In this document: piece after piece, positions 24,014 through 32,631 of the stretch
How positions within the stretch are numbered: position 1 is the first letter of the stretch
Layout: every line of letters starts with the position of its first letter
NCBI RefSeq assembly: GCF_027587205.1
Contig: NZ_JAPDOD010000006.1
Span: forward strand, 1-64,000
Direction: 5' to 3'
Source of the DNA: Solirubrobacter ginsenosidimutans
Lineage (GTDB): Bacteria > Actinomycetota > Thermoleophilia > Solirubrobacterales > Solirubrobacteraceae
DNA: 64,000 nucleotides
Position numbers and translations under genes: made by a program
The notes under the pieces: generated by a model
The model's database searches: none
What the model was told of the DNA's origin: nothing
Seen by the model: the letters and a program-made list of their open reading frames with translations, nothing else

Positions 24014-26011
24014 CTACGCTGCGGGCGGTGCGGCGGCGCGATCGCGGAGCCAGCCCGTGAGCGCCGTGGCCGTCATCGGGCGGCTGAGGTAGAAGCCTTG
24101 CGCCTCGTCGCACTGCAGGCCCGCGAGCGTGTCCCAGGTCTCCAAGGTCTCGACGCCTTCGGCGACGACCCGCATCCCGAGCCGGCGGCCGAGATCCACC
24201 GTCGTGTGCACGATCGCGGCGTCGCGGGCGTCGTCGGCGAGCCGCATCACGAAGGAGCGGTCGATCTTGATCTCGTCGAGGTCGAGTTGCTTGAGGTGGC
24301 CGAGCGACACGTGCCCGGCGCCGAAGTCGTCCAGCGCCGTGGCGACGCCGATCGCCCGCAGCCCCGCAAGCACCTCGAGCGTGCGCTCGGGGTCGGCCAT
24401 GACCACGTCCTCGGAGACCTCCAGGCGCAGGCACGACGGCGGGAAGCGCCGCTTCTCCAGCGCCCGGTCGATATCGCTGGGCAGGCCGAGGTCCAGCAGG
24501 TCCGCAGGGCCGAGGTTGACGGCGACGCTGAGGTCGAAGCCGTGGCGGCGGCGGTCCCCGATCTCCTGCAGCGCGCGATCGAGCACGTACGCGGTGAGCG
24601 AGCGGCCGAGGCCGGAGTGGTCGGCGAGCGGCAGGAAGTCCGACGGCATCAGCAGGCCGCGGCGCGGGTGCACCCAGCGCACGAGCGCCTCGACACCGTG
24701 CACCTCGCCGGTCGCGATGTCGGCCTTGGGCTGGTAGTGCAGGACGAGCTCGTCGCTCGCCAGGCCGTCACGCAGCTCGCCCAGCAGCTCCAGCCGGCGG
24801 CGGCTGTGATGGTCGCGCGCGGGCAGGTAGACCTCGTGGCCGGTGCGCGTGCGCTTGGCCTCGTACATCGCGACGTCGGCGCGCTGCAGCAGCCCGAGCG
24901 CGTCGTCCGCGTGCTCGGGGAAGAGCGCGATGCCGATGCTGGCGTCGATGTGGACGCGGATGCCGCCGACGCCGAACGAGCGCTCGAGCGCGGCGCGCAC
25001 GCGCAGCCCCGTCGCGCTGGCGCTCGCCTCGTCACCCGGGTCCAGGACGACCGCGAACTCGTCGCCGCCGAGGCGGGCGAGCGTCGCGCCCTCGCGCAAC
25101 GCGTCGTGCAGCCGCGGGCCGATCTGGCGCAGGACCTCGTCCCCCGCGGAGTGCCCGAGCGTGTCGTTGAGCTCCTTGAAGCCGTCGAGATCGATCAGCA
25201 GCAGAGCGACCTCGTGGTCCTTGTCGGAGATCGACTCCCCGAGCCGGCTGAGCAGGTAGCGCCGGTTGCCGAGCCCGGTCAGGTCGTCGGTGACGGCGTC
25301 GCGCTCGCTCGCGCGCAGGCGTTCGACGATCGTCAGGCCCGCCCGCGCCATCCCGGTCAGCACGGTGACCGTCGCGAGTGTGGCGGCGACCGGCGGAAGG
25401 CTCACGAACTGGCCGATGACGAGCAGCGTCAGCGCCGTGCCGGCGAACGCGAGGATCGAGGCGAGCACGACCGGACTGAACGACGGCCCCTCCTCGGCTT
25501 CGGGCTCTGGCACCCAGACGGCGGCGATGAAGGGCAAGGCCGCGAGCAGCGGCGCCTCGCCGAGCGCGACGACCCCTACGAGGCCGCAGCCGAGCGCGAT
25601 CGTCACCCGCCAGCGCGCGAGCCCGAGCGCGGCGGCGACGGCGACCGCCGCGAGCGTCGCGGGCAGCTCCGCCCCGGTCGTGACGGCGAGTGAGCCGACG
25701 GCGCAGGCGCCCATGGCGGCGTCCAGGAACGACATCGTCAGCGGCCGGCCAAGGCGCAGGAGCACCATCGAGACGACCCCGCCGAACGCCAGGCCGGTCG
25801 CGACGTCGTCGAAGGCCTCACCGGCACCGAAGGCATCCGCGGCGGCCGCGGCCAGGGCAGCTGCGAACCACACAGCCGCGACGCGACTGCGATGCCGGAG
25901 AACGGCCGATCCCACACACACCAGGCTCGCCGCGGCGAGCAGACCACCAACCATCAGCCCTATCCAACCAGTCTCGGGCCTGATCGACCAACGGACCCGT
26001 TTCCAGGTCAT
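24014..26011 (-). CDS. Membrane GGDEF-EAL protein (cyclic-di-GMP synthesis/breakdown)
   Basis: The 665-residue protein has about eight N-terminal transmembrane helices, a GGDEF domain with an intact GGDEF at 315-319 (ARLGGDEFAVV), and an EAL domain with EALVRW at 441-446 and DDFGAGHVSLGHL later on. Both catalytic signatures are intact, so it could make or hydrolyse cyclic-di-GMP. No RxxD inhibitory site was seen just before GGDEF. The ATG at 26011 was chosen; an in-frame GTG eight codons upstream is possible. A PilZ receptor gene lies 0.8 kb away. Confidence 0.9.
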   Translation of the reverse strand: MTWKRVRWSIRPETGWIGLMVGGLLAAASLVCVGSAVLRHRSRVAAVWFAAALAAAAADAFGAGEAFDDVATGLAFGGVVSMVLLRLGRPLTMSFLDAAMGACAVGSLAVTTGAELPATLAAVAVAAALGLARWRVTIALGCGLVGVVALGEAPLLAALPFIAAVWVPEPEAEEGPSFSPVVLASILAFAGTALTLLVIGQFVSLPPVAATLATVTVLTGMARAGLTIVERLRASERDAVTDDLTGLGNRRYLLSRLGESISDKDHEVALLLIDLDGFKELNDTLGHSAGDEVLRQIGPRLHDALREGATLARLGGDEFAVVLDPGDEASASATGLRVRAALERSFGVGGIRVHIDASIGIALFPEHADDALGLLQRADVAMYEAKRTRTGHEVYLPARDHHSRRRLELLGELRDGLASDELVLHYQPKADIATGEVHGVEALVRWVHPRRGLLMPSDFLPLADHSGLGRSLTAYVLDRALQEIGDRRRHGFDLSVAVNLGPADLLDLGLPSDIDRALEKRRFPPSCLRLEVSEDVVMADPERTLEVLAGLRAIGVATALDDFGAGHVSLGHLKQLDLDEIKIDRSFVMRLADDARDAAIVHTTVDLGRRLGMRVVAEGVETLETWDTLAGLQCDEAQGFYLSRPMTATALTGWLRDRAAAPPAA

Positions 26012-26080
26012 ACCCAAGAACGACCCCACTTCGTCCGAGCGATGGACGACAAGGCTCCGTCGCGCTGGGAATCTGTCGCG

Positions 26081-26201
26081 GTGAAACTCCTCCTCGCCAC
26101 CGCAGCTGTCCTGTTGGTTCCACCCGCGCCGCGGCGCTCGGCGGCTCACGCTCAGCGTGGGTGGCAAACGCGCGAGCGTGAGCTTCCGGGTCAGGGCCTG
26201 A
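26081..26201 (+). pseudogene. Possible remnant of a secreted-protein gene
   Basis: A GTG at 26081 opens a signal-peptide-like frame (VKLLLATAAVLLVPPAP). About 18 codons later coding character moves to another frame (ARRLTLSVGGKRASVSFRVRA) ending at TGA 26199-26201, which looks like the last beta strands of a secreted protein. The two pieces together suggest a gene reduced by deletion. The region also holds a perfect 10-base inverted repeat (GCTCACGCTC 26144-26153, GAGCGTGAGC 26174-26183). Weak evidence. Confidence 0.3.
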
Positions 26202-26775
26202 TCATCTCGAAGAGCTCGGTGACGGTGGCGTAGTCGCCGCGGTAGCCGCAGCGGGCGATCGGCCTGACGCCCGCGGTGTCGAAGCGGCCGTCGACGATGT
26301 GGCGCTCGTCGACGTGCACGCCCACGACCTGGCCGAACGTGACGATGTTGTGGGCGAGCTGCACGCGTTCGATCACGCGGCATTCGAAGGCGACCGGAGA
26401 GGCGGCGACCCGCGGCGGCTTGACCAGCCGCGACGCCGCCATCTCCAGCCCCGCGTGCTCGAACTCGCTCTCCCCGCGCGGCAACGCCGCCGAGGTCTGA
26501 TTCATCGCCTCGCGCAGGTCGAAGGTGACCATGTTCCAGACGAACTCCTCGCACGCCTGCGCGTACGTCGCGGAGTCCTTCGGCCCGTCGCTGGAGAACA
26601 TCACGGTCGGCGGCTTGTCACTGACCGCGTTGAAGTAGCTGTACGGCGCGAGGTTCACTTCGCCGTCCGGGCCGACGGTGGAGACCCACCCGATCGGCCG
26701 CGGGGCGACAAACGCTTTAAAGGGGTCATGCGGCAGCAGGTCGCGGTCGCGATGTTCGGGTTCATAGAAGACCAT
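26191..26775 (-). CDS. Flavin reductase-like FMN-binding split-barrel protein
   Basis: The 194-residue protein matches the flavin-reductase-like family (DIM6/NTAB): FVAPRPIGWVSTVGPDGEVNLAPYSYFNAVS is the typical N-terminal FMN-binding strand set, followed by VMFSSDG, FVWNMVTFDLREAMNQTSA and later HNIVTFGQVVGVHV. Such proteins bind FMN and reduce flavin or a small molecule. It is divergent from the PilZ gene with a gap of only 20 bases. Physiological substrate unknown. Confidence 0.85.
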   Translation of the reverse strand: MVFYEPEHRDRDLLPHDPFKAFVAPRPIGWVSTVGPDGEVNLAPYSYFNAVSDKPPTVMFSSDGPKDSATYAQACEEFVWNMVTFDLREAMNQTSAALPRGESEFEHAGLEMAASRLVKPPRVAASPVAFECRVIERVQLAHNIVTFGQVVGVHVDERHIVDGRFDTAGVRPIARCGYRGDYATVTELFEMIRP

Positions 26776-26795
26776 TGAGAGGCATACTCCTTGAC

Positions 26796-27122
26796 GTGGG
26801 AGCGACCAGCGAGCGGCGGCGCACCTGGCGGACCGAGATCTCGCTCCAGTGCACGCTGCACCGGCGCACGGGCAAGATGATCGAGGCGCAGACGGTCGAC
26901 GTCGGCCCGGGCGGCATGCGCGTGCACACCAACCGGCCGCTCGGCGTCGACGAGACGCTCGACTTCGAGCTCCCCGACCACGGGCGCATCAACGGCCGCG
27001 CCCGCGTGCTGCGCGAGCAGGCGTACCGCATCTACGCACTGCGCTTCGAGAAGCTCGGCGACGAGGCGCGCGCGGAGATCGCGAGGCTGACGCAGCCCCG
27101 CGATCGCGCCGCCGACCTTTAG
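26796..27122 (+). CDS. PilZ domain protein (cyclic-di-GMP receptor)
   Basis: The 108-residue single-domain protein has the cyclic-di-GMP-binding pair: an Arg-rich RRRTWR motif near the N-terminus and DVGPGGMRV, the D/NxSxxG-type motif, near residue 38. The GTG at 26796 was chosen because it places the RxxxR motif at the usual distance. It would report cyclic-di-GMP made by the GGDEF-EAL protein nearby. Its 3' end overlaps the convergent F420-type gene by 4 bases. Confidence 0.8.
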   Translation: MGATSERRRTWRTEISLQCTLHRRTGKMIEAQTVDVGPGGMRVHTNRPLGVDETLDFELPDHGRINGRARVLREQAYRIYALRFEKLGDEARAEIARLTQPRDRAADL

Positions 27123-27520
27123 GCCCTTTCGAGGACCACGATCGGGATCTCCCGATCGGTCTTCTTCTGGTAGTCGTCGTAGGCGGGCCATTCCTTGGTC
27201 ATGGTCGGCCACATCGCGGCCTTCTCCTCGGGCGTCGCCACCCGCGCCTTGGCCTTGAAGCGATCCTCCTTGACCTGGACCTCGACCTCGGGATCGGCCT
27301 CGAGGTTCAGGTACCAGGCGGGCGGCGCGTCGGCCCCGCCCTTGGACGCGACGATCAGGTACGTGTCCTCCCAGGGGGCGTAGATCAACGGCAGCTCCCG
27401 GAGCTCGCCGCTCTTGCGTCCCTTGGTCGTCAGCAGCAGCGTCTGCGTGCCCTGCCAGTCATGACCGACCTCGCCGCCGGTCTCGCGGTACTTCCGCGTG
27501 TGTTCCTCGCCGAAAAGCAT
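27119..27520 (-). CDS. DDN/DUF385-family (F420-dependent nitroreductase-like) protein
   Basis: The 133-residue product has the small split-barrel layout of the actinobacterial deazaflavin-dependent nitroreductase family: TLLLTTKGRKSGELRELPLIYAPWEDTYLIVASKGGADAPPAWYLNLEADPEVEVQV. Family members bind F420 or sometimes heme/flavin and reduce quinones or nitro compounds. Substrate here unknown. Presence of this family supports an actinobacterial origin of the window. Confidence 0.88.
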   Translation of the reverse strand: MLFGEEHTRKYRETGGEVGHDWQGTQTLLLTTKGRKSGELRELPLIYAPWEDTYLIVASKGGADAPPAWYLNLEADPEVEVQVKEDRFKAKARVATPEEKAAMWPTMTKEWPAYDDYQKKTDREIPIVVLERA

Positions 27521-27530
27521 GCCTCACACG

Positions 27531-30500
27531 CTACCCCGCGCGCCCGATCAGGTTCCGGACCTCGCGCAGCGCGACCGGAAGCGTGGTCAGATCGAAGGTG
27601 CCGCCCGAGCGGATCTCACCGAGGATCTCAGCGGCGCGATCCGCGGCCTGCCGGTTGGCGGCAAGCCACGCGTCGATGCCGCCGTAGCGCAGCACGTCGG
27701 TGGTCAACTCGGCGTGCAGCGAGAACAGGTCGTCGCGCAGCGCCGCGCGCGCCATCGCCTGCCAGCGGTTGGCGCGCGGGAGCAGCGCGATGCGGTCGCG
27801 CAGCCAGTGCAGGTTGAGGTTGCCGCCCAGGAGGAAGTGCAGCGCCGCGACCTCGTCCACCGGCCGCTCCGTCGCGCCGGCGACCTCGACGATGTCGAGT
27901 GCGCTGAAGAGCGCGCCCTGCGCCGCCACCCGCCCGGCGACGGCCTCCGGCACACCCGCCTCGGTCAGCTTGCCCACGCGCTCGCGCCACGCCTCCTGCT
28001 CGGACTCGACGAGGATGCCCGGGAGCGCGCCCGCCACCGTCTGCGCGCCCTCGGCGTAGCGCAAGCTCAGCGCGCTGATGTCCAGCGGGAGCGGCCGCGT
28101 GCGCAACAGCCAGCGCGTCGCGCGCTCGACCGACCGGCGTGACGAGAGCAGCATCTCGCCCTGGACATCGGCGGCGACGACGCCGTCGAGCGCCTCGATC
28201 TCCTCCCACAGCGACCGCACGCCGAAGACCTCGCGGGCGACGATCGAGGCGCGCGCGATGTCCGCCGGCGACGCGCCCGTGTCCTCGCGCAGGCGGAAGA
28301 CGAACGTCGTCCCCGCCCGGTCGATCAGGTCGTTGGTGACCCGCGTGGCGACGATCTCGCGGCGCAGGCGGTGCCGGCGCATGACGTCGCCGAAGCGCTC
28401 GGGCAGCGGCGCCGGGAAGTACAGGTCGAGCTCGTCGTCGAGCGCGGTGTCCTCGGGCAGGTCGGACTCCAGCAGCGCCGCGTAGAGCGTGATCTTCGCG
28501 TAGGCGAGGACGACCGCCAGCTCGGGCTGCGTCAGCCCCAGGCCCGCCGTGCGCCGCTCGGCGACCGTCTCGGCGTCGGGCAGCGCCTCCAGCGCGCGGT
28601 CGAGCCGCCCCTGCGCCTCGAGGTCGCGCATCGCGCGATCGTGCACGTCGAGCATCGCGGGCGCCTGTGCGCGGGCGAGCGACAGCGCCTGCGTCTGGGT
28701 GTAGGACCCGCGCAGCACCCGCTCGGCGACCGCGTCGGTCATCTCGGCGAGCAGCGCGTTGCGCTGCTTGACCGTCATGTCGCCCTCGGCCACCACCGTG
28801 TCCAGCAGGACCTTGATATTGACCTCGTGGTCGGAGCAGTTGACGCCGCCGGCGTTGTCGATCGCGTCGGTGTTGACCCGCCCACCGCTGAGCGCGAACT
28901 CGATCCGCCCGCGCTGGGTCAAGCCGAGGTTGCCGCCCTCGCCCACGACCTTCGCGCGCAGGTCGCCGCCGTTGACGCGCAGCGCGTCGTTGGCCTTGTC
29001 GCCGACGTCGGCGTGGGTCTCGGACTTCGCCTTGACGTAGGTGCCGATGCCGCCGTTCCACAGCAGGTCGACGGGCGAGCGCAGGATCGCCGACATCAGC
29101 TCGTTCGGCGTCAGGTGCTCGGCGGTGACGTCGAGCGCCTCGCGGACCTGCGCGCTGAGCGGGATCGACTTCGCGGTGCGCGGGAAGACCCCGCCGCCCT
29201 CGGAGATCAGCGCCGTGTCGTAGTCCGCCCACGACGAGCGCGGCAGCTCGAACAGCCGCCGCCGCTCCGCGTGCGAGGTGGCCGGGTCGGGCGTCGGGTC
29301 GAGGAAGATGTGGCGGTGGTCGAACGCGGCCACGAGCCGGATGTGCTCGGAGAGCAGCATGCCGTTGCCGAACACGTCGCCGCTCATGTCGCCGATCCCC
29401 GCGACGCGGAAGTCCTCGCTCTGGACGTCGACGCCGAGCTCGCGGAAGTGGCGCTGCACGGACACCCACGCGCTGCGCGCCGTGATGCCCATCGCCTTGT
29501 GGTCGTAGCCGACCGACCCGCCGGACGCGAACGCGTCGCCGAGCCAGAAGCCGTAGGACTCGGCCACGCCGTTGGCGATGTCGGAGAACGTCGCCGTGCC
29601 CTTGTCGGCCGCGACCACGAGGTACGGATCGTCGCCGTCGTGGCGCACGACGTGGGCGGGCGGCACGACCTCGCCCGCCGCGTTGTAGGTGTCGGTGATG
29701 TCCAGCAGCGCGCTGATGAACGTCGTGTAGTTGGCGACGACGTCGTCACCCGCCCGCTTGACCACGAAGCCGCCCTTGGCCCCCACCGGCACGATCAGCG
29801 CGTTCTTGACCATCTGGGCCTTCATCAGGCCGAGCACCTCGGTGCGGAAGTCCTCGCGCCGGTCGCTCCAGCGCAGACCGCCGCGCGCGACCGACCCGCC
29901 GCGCAGGTGCACGCCCTCGACCCGCGGCGAGTGCACGAAGATCTCGAATTTCGGCTTCGGCAGCGGCACCAGCGGGATCTGCGTCGGATCGAGCTTGAAC
30001 GACACGTAGGGCTTCGGTCCCGGCAAGTAGTAATTGGTGCGCAGCATCGCCTCGACCACGCAGAGGAAGCTGCGCAGGATGCGATCCTCGTCGAGCGAGT
30101 CGACGGCGTCGATCTCGGCTTCGATCTGCTCCAGCACCGCGCCCGCGTCCCCGCTCGTCTGCGCCGGGTCGAAGCGCGCGTGGAAGAGCTTGACCAGCCC
30201 CGCCGCCACGTCCGTGTGGCAGAGCAGCGTCTGCTCCATGTAGCGGTCGCTGAACGGGATCCCGGCCTGGCGCAGGTAACGCGCGACCGAGCGAACCACC
30301 GTCACCTCGCGCCAGTCCAGCCCGGCGCTGATGATCAGCCCGTTGAACCCGTCGAGCTCCGCCTCGCCGCGCCAGACGCGCGCGAACCCGTCGTGGAAGC
30401 GGTCGCGGATCGCGGTCACGTCGGCGTCCGCCGGCGCCACCAGGCCGAAGTCGTAGATCCAGGCGGGCGCGGCGTCGCGCGGCGTGACCTCGTACGGGCG

Positions 30501-32198
30501 TTCGTCGGTGACGGTCAGGCCGAGCGACTCGAACATCGGCAGCACGTCCGAGAGCGACACCCGCCCACCGCGCCGGTAGAGCTTGCAGCGCAGCACGCCG
30601 GGCGCGGCCTCCAGCGGGCGGTAGAGCGACAGGTCGAGCGCGTCGCCGCCGCTCAGCGCCTCGATCCGCTGCACGTCGGCGAGCGCCGAGCGCGCCATCA
30701 GGTCGTCGCGGTACGCGGCCGGGAACGCCGATCCATAGCGGCGGAAGAGCGCGGTCCCGGCCTCCTCGCCCGCCTCCTCGGTCAGCACGGCCGAAAGCTC
30801 GTCGTCCCACGTGCGCGTCGCCTCGACGACCTTCGCCTCAAGCGCCCGCACGTCGACGTCCGGGAGCGTCCCGGGCGCAAGCCGCAGCGTGTAGTGGATC
30901 CGCACGAGCACCCACTCGGTCAGCCGCAGCTCCCAGTCGACGCTTTCGGCTCCGTGTGCCTCCCTGAGCAGCTCCCCGATCCGCAGCCGGTTGGCGGTGT
31001 TGAAGCGATCGCGCGGGATGTAGACCAGGCAGGAGACGAAGCGCTCATAGCGGTCCGCGCGCAGGAACAACCTGACGCGCTGGCGCTCGCCCAGTTCCAG
31101 GATGCCGCGAGCGACCTCGTAGAGCTCGTCGGCGCTCATCTGGAACAGCTCGTCGCGCGGGAACGTCTCGATGATCTCGTTCAGCGCCTTGTCGTCGTGG
31201 CTGCCCCGTGGGAAGCCGGCGCGCTCGAGCACCTCGTTCACCGTCCGGCGCAGCAGCGGGATGTCGCGCGGGAGCTCGCGGTAGGCGACGGTCGTGTAGA
31301 GCCCGAGGAAGCGCCGCTCGCCGACGACCTTGCCCGCCTCGTCGAAGCGCTTGACGCCGATGTAGTCCAGGTAGCTGGGCCGGTGGATCGGCGAGCGGGC
31401 GTTGGCCTTGGTCAGCACCAGCAGGTGCGGCTCCAGCGCGAACGCGCGCACCTCGGGCGGCAGCTTGGCGAACGCGGTCGAGACGTGCCCGACCGCACCG
31501 CGCAGCAGGCCGAGCCCCGAGCCCTCGACGGCCCGCAGATCGTCGCCGTCCAGCGAGTACTCGCGGTAGCCGAGGAACGTGAAGTGGTGGTCGCCGATCC
31601 ACGCCAGCAGCGCCTTGGACTCCTCGATCTCGGCGGGGTCCACGCCCGCCGGGGCCGGCTCTTCGACCAGCGCCTGCAGGCGGTCCTTCATCGGCTGCCA
31701 GTCGTCGACCGCCGCGCGCACCTGCGCCAGTACGTGGCGGAGCGCGTCGGCCAGCTCCTCCAGCCCGCCCGCCTGGCGATCGATCTCGATGTGCATGTAG
31801 GACTCGGCGCCGATGACCGGGTGCACGAGCACGTGGATGCCGGCCTCGCGGCGGCTGAGCTCCATGCTCACCGAGTCCACGAGGAACGGCATGTCGTCGC
31901 AGACGATGTCGATCGCCGTGTGCTGCGACTGCCAGCCGTTGGCCTCGAACGTCGGGTTGTACACGCGCACCAGCGACGCACCCGCCTCGCGCTCGCGCCC
32001 GAACGTCCAGTGCGACAGCGCAGCACCGTACAGGTCGACGGGCTCGCGCCCGCGCAGGTCCTCCGCCGGAGCGCCACGGTAATACGCGCGGACGAACGCC
32101 TCGGCTTGCTCGACCTCCTCGGGCGCGACGCGCTCGCGCACCCGCTCACAGACGGATTCGATGAGCTCCGATTCGACGGCCTGCGTACTCGTGGACAT
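27531..32198 (-). CDS. gdh2: NAD-specific glutamate dehydrogenase, GDH-180 type
   Basis: The 1555-residue protein is the large NAD-dependent glutamate dehydrogenase, which oxidises glutamate to 2-oxoglutarate and ammonia. The ATG at 32198 (MSTSTQAVESEL) gives the expected size; upstream in-frame sequence is not coding-like. The ~700-residue N-terminal part holds ACT/PAS-like regulatory modules (VCDDMPFLVDSVSMEL). The catalytic core follows with FEIFVHSPRVEGVHLRGGSVARGGLRWSDR, GAKGGFVVK and GIGDMSGDVFGNG. A helical C-terminal domain ends the protein. It lies 34 bases downstream of a response regulator gene on the same strand and may be cotranscribed with the two-component genes. Confidence 0.93.
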   Translation of the reverse strand: MSTSTQAVESELIESVCERVRERVAPEEVEQAEAFVRAYYRGAPAEDLRGREPVDLYGAALSHWTFGREREAGASLVRVYNPTFEANGWQSQHTAIDIVCDDMPFLVDSVSMELSRREAGIHVLVHPVIGAESYMHIEIDRQAGGLEELADALRHVLAQVRAAVDDWQPMKDRLQALVEEPAPAGVDPAEIEESKALLAWIGDHHFTFLGYREYSLDGDDLRAVEGSGLGLLRGAVGHVSTAFAKLPPEVRAFALEPHLLVLTKANARSPIHRPSYLDYIGVKRFDEAGKVVGERRFLGLYTTVAYRELPRDIPLLRRTVNEVLERAGFPRGSHDDKALNEIIETFPRDELFQMSADELYEVARGILELGERQRVRLFLRADRYERFVSCLVYIPRDRFNTANRLRIGELLREAHGAESVDWELRLTEWVLVRIHYTLRLAPGTLPDVDVRALEAKVVEATRTWDDELSAVLTEEAGEEAGTALFRRYGSAFPAAYRDDLMARSALADVQRIEALSGGDALDLSLYRPLEAAPGVLRCKLYRRGGRVSLSDVLPMFESLGLTVTDERPYEVTPRDAAPAWIYDFGLVAPADADVTAIRDRFHDGFARVWRGEAELDGFNGLIISAGLDWREVTVVRSVARYLRQAGIPFSDRYMEQTLLCHTDVAAGLVKLFHARFDPAQTSGDAGAVLEQIEAEIDAVDSLDEDRILRSFLCVVEAMLRTNYYLPGPKPYVSFKLDPTQIPLVPLPKPKFEIFVHSPRVEGVHLRGGSVARGGLRWSDRREDFRTEVLGLMKAQMVKNALIVPVGAKGGFVVKRAGDDVVANYTTFISALLDITDTYNAAGEVVPPAHVVRHDGDDPYLVVAADKGTATFSDIANGVAESYGFWLGDAFASGGSVGYDHKAMGITARSAWVSVQRHFRELGVDVQSEDFRVAGIGDMSGDVFGNGMLLSEHIRLVAAFDHRHIFLDPTPDPATSHAERRRLFELPRSSWADYDTALISEGGGVFPRTAKSIPLSAQVREALDVTAEHLTPNELMSAILRSPVDLLWNGGIGTYVKAKSETHADVGDKANDALRVNGGDLRAKVVGEGGNLGLTQRGRIEFALSGGRVNTDAIDNAGGVNCSDHEVNIKVLLDTVVAEGDMTVKQRNALLAEMTDAVAERVLRGSYTQTQALSLARAQAPAMLDVHDRAMRDLEAQGRLDRALEALPDAETVAERRTAGLGLTQPELAVVLAYAKITLYAALLESDLPEDTALDDELDLYFPAPLPERFGDVMRRHRLRREIVATRVTNDLIDRAGTTFVFRLREDTGASPADIARASIVAREVFGVRSLWEEIEALDGVVAADVQGEMLLSSRRSVERATRWLLRTRPLPLDISALSLRYAEGAQTVAGALPGILVESEQEAWRERVGKLTEAGVPEAVAGRVAAQGALFSALDIVEVAGATERPVDEVAALHFLLGGNLNLHWLRDRIALLPRANRWQAMARAALRDDLFSLHAELTTDVLRYGGIDAWLAANRQAADRAAEILGEIRSGGTFDLTTLPVALREVRNLIGRAG

Positions 32199-32232
32199 AG
32201 CGCCCCACGCTACGCCTCCGAGCGCGATGAGG

Positions 32233-32631
32233 TCAACGCGCCTCGAGCTCGAGTACACGAGCGCGCAACGCGTGCAGGCGCTCGGCCACGGCGAGGCGCA
32301 TCGCCAGCTGGTTGCGATCCAGCGGCTTCGTGAGAAAGTCGTCCGCTCCGGCGTCCATCGCGGCGCGCACATGGGCCTCGCCGGACAGTGCCGTGAGCAT
32401 GATCACGTAACAGGACTCGCCGTGGACCTCGCGCACCTTGCGGCACAGATCCGGCCCCGCCAGCCCGGGCATCATCCAGTCGGTGATCAGGACGTCCGGG
32501 ACGCCTTGGGCGAGTTGCGCCCAGGCCTGGTCACCGTCCTCGGTGACGTCGCACTCGTGACCCATGCGCTCGAGCACGGCCTCGAGCACGCGGCGGGAGA
32601 CGGCGTCGTCCTCGGCGACCAGGATCCTCAT
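32233..32631 (-). CDS. Single-domain response regulator (CheY-like)
   Basis: The 132-residue receiver has the acidic pair EDD at the end of strand 1 (ILVAEDDAV), the phospho-acceptor Asp in LITDWMMPG, a Thr in MLTALSG and Lys in FLTKPLD. There is no output domain beyond a short coiled C-terminus. Its ATG overlaps the TGA of the upstream hybrid kinase (ATGA at 32628-32631), so the kinase and this receiver are almost certainly a pair. Confidence 0.92.
   Translation of the reverse strand: MRILVAEDDAVSRRVLEAVLERMGHECDVTEDGDQAWAQLAQGVPDVLITDWMMPGLAGPDLCRKVREVHGESCYVIMLTALSGEAHVRAAMDAGADDFLTKPLDRNQLAMRLAVAERLHALRARVLELEAR

Noticed and set aside
28371..32333. Very long plus-strand open frame opposite glutamate dehydrogenase
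   Set aside because: The amino acid sequence is Arg/Gln/Val/Leu-rich low-complexity typical of the antisense of a GC-rich gene, and the minus-strand protein is clearly GDH-180.
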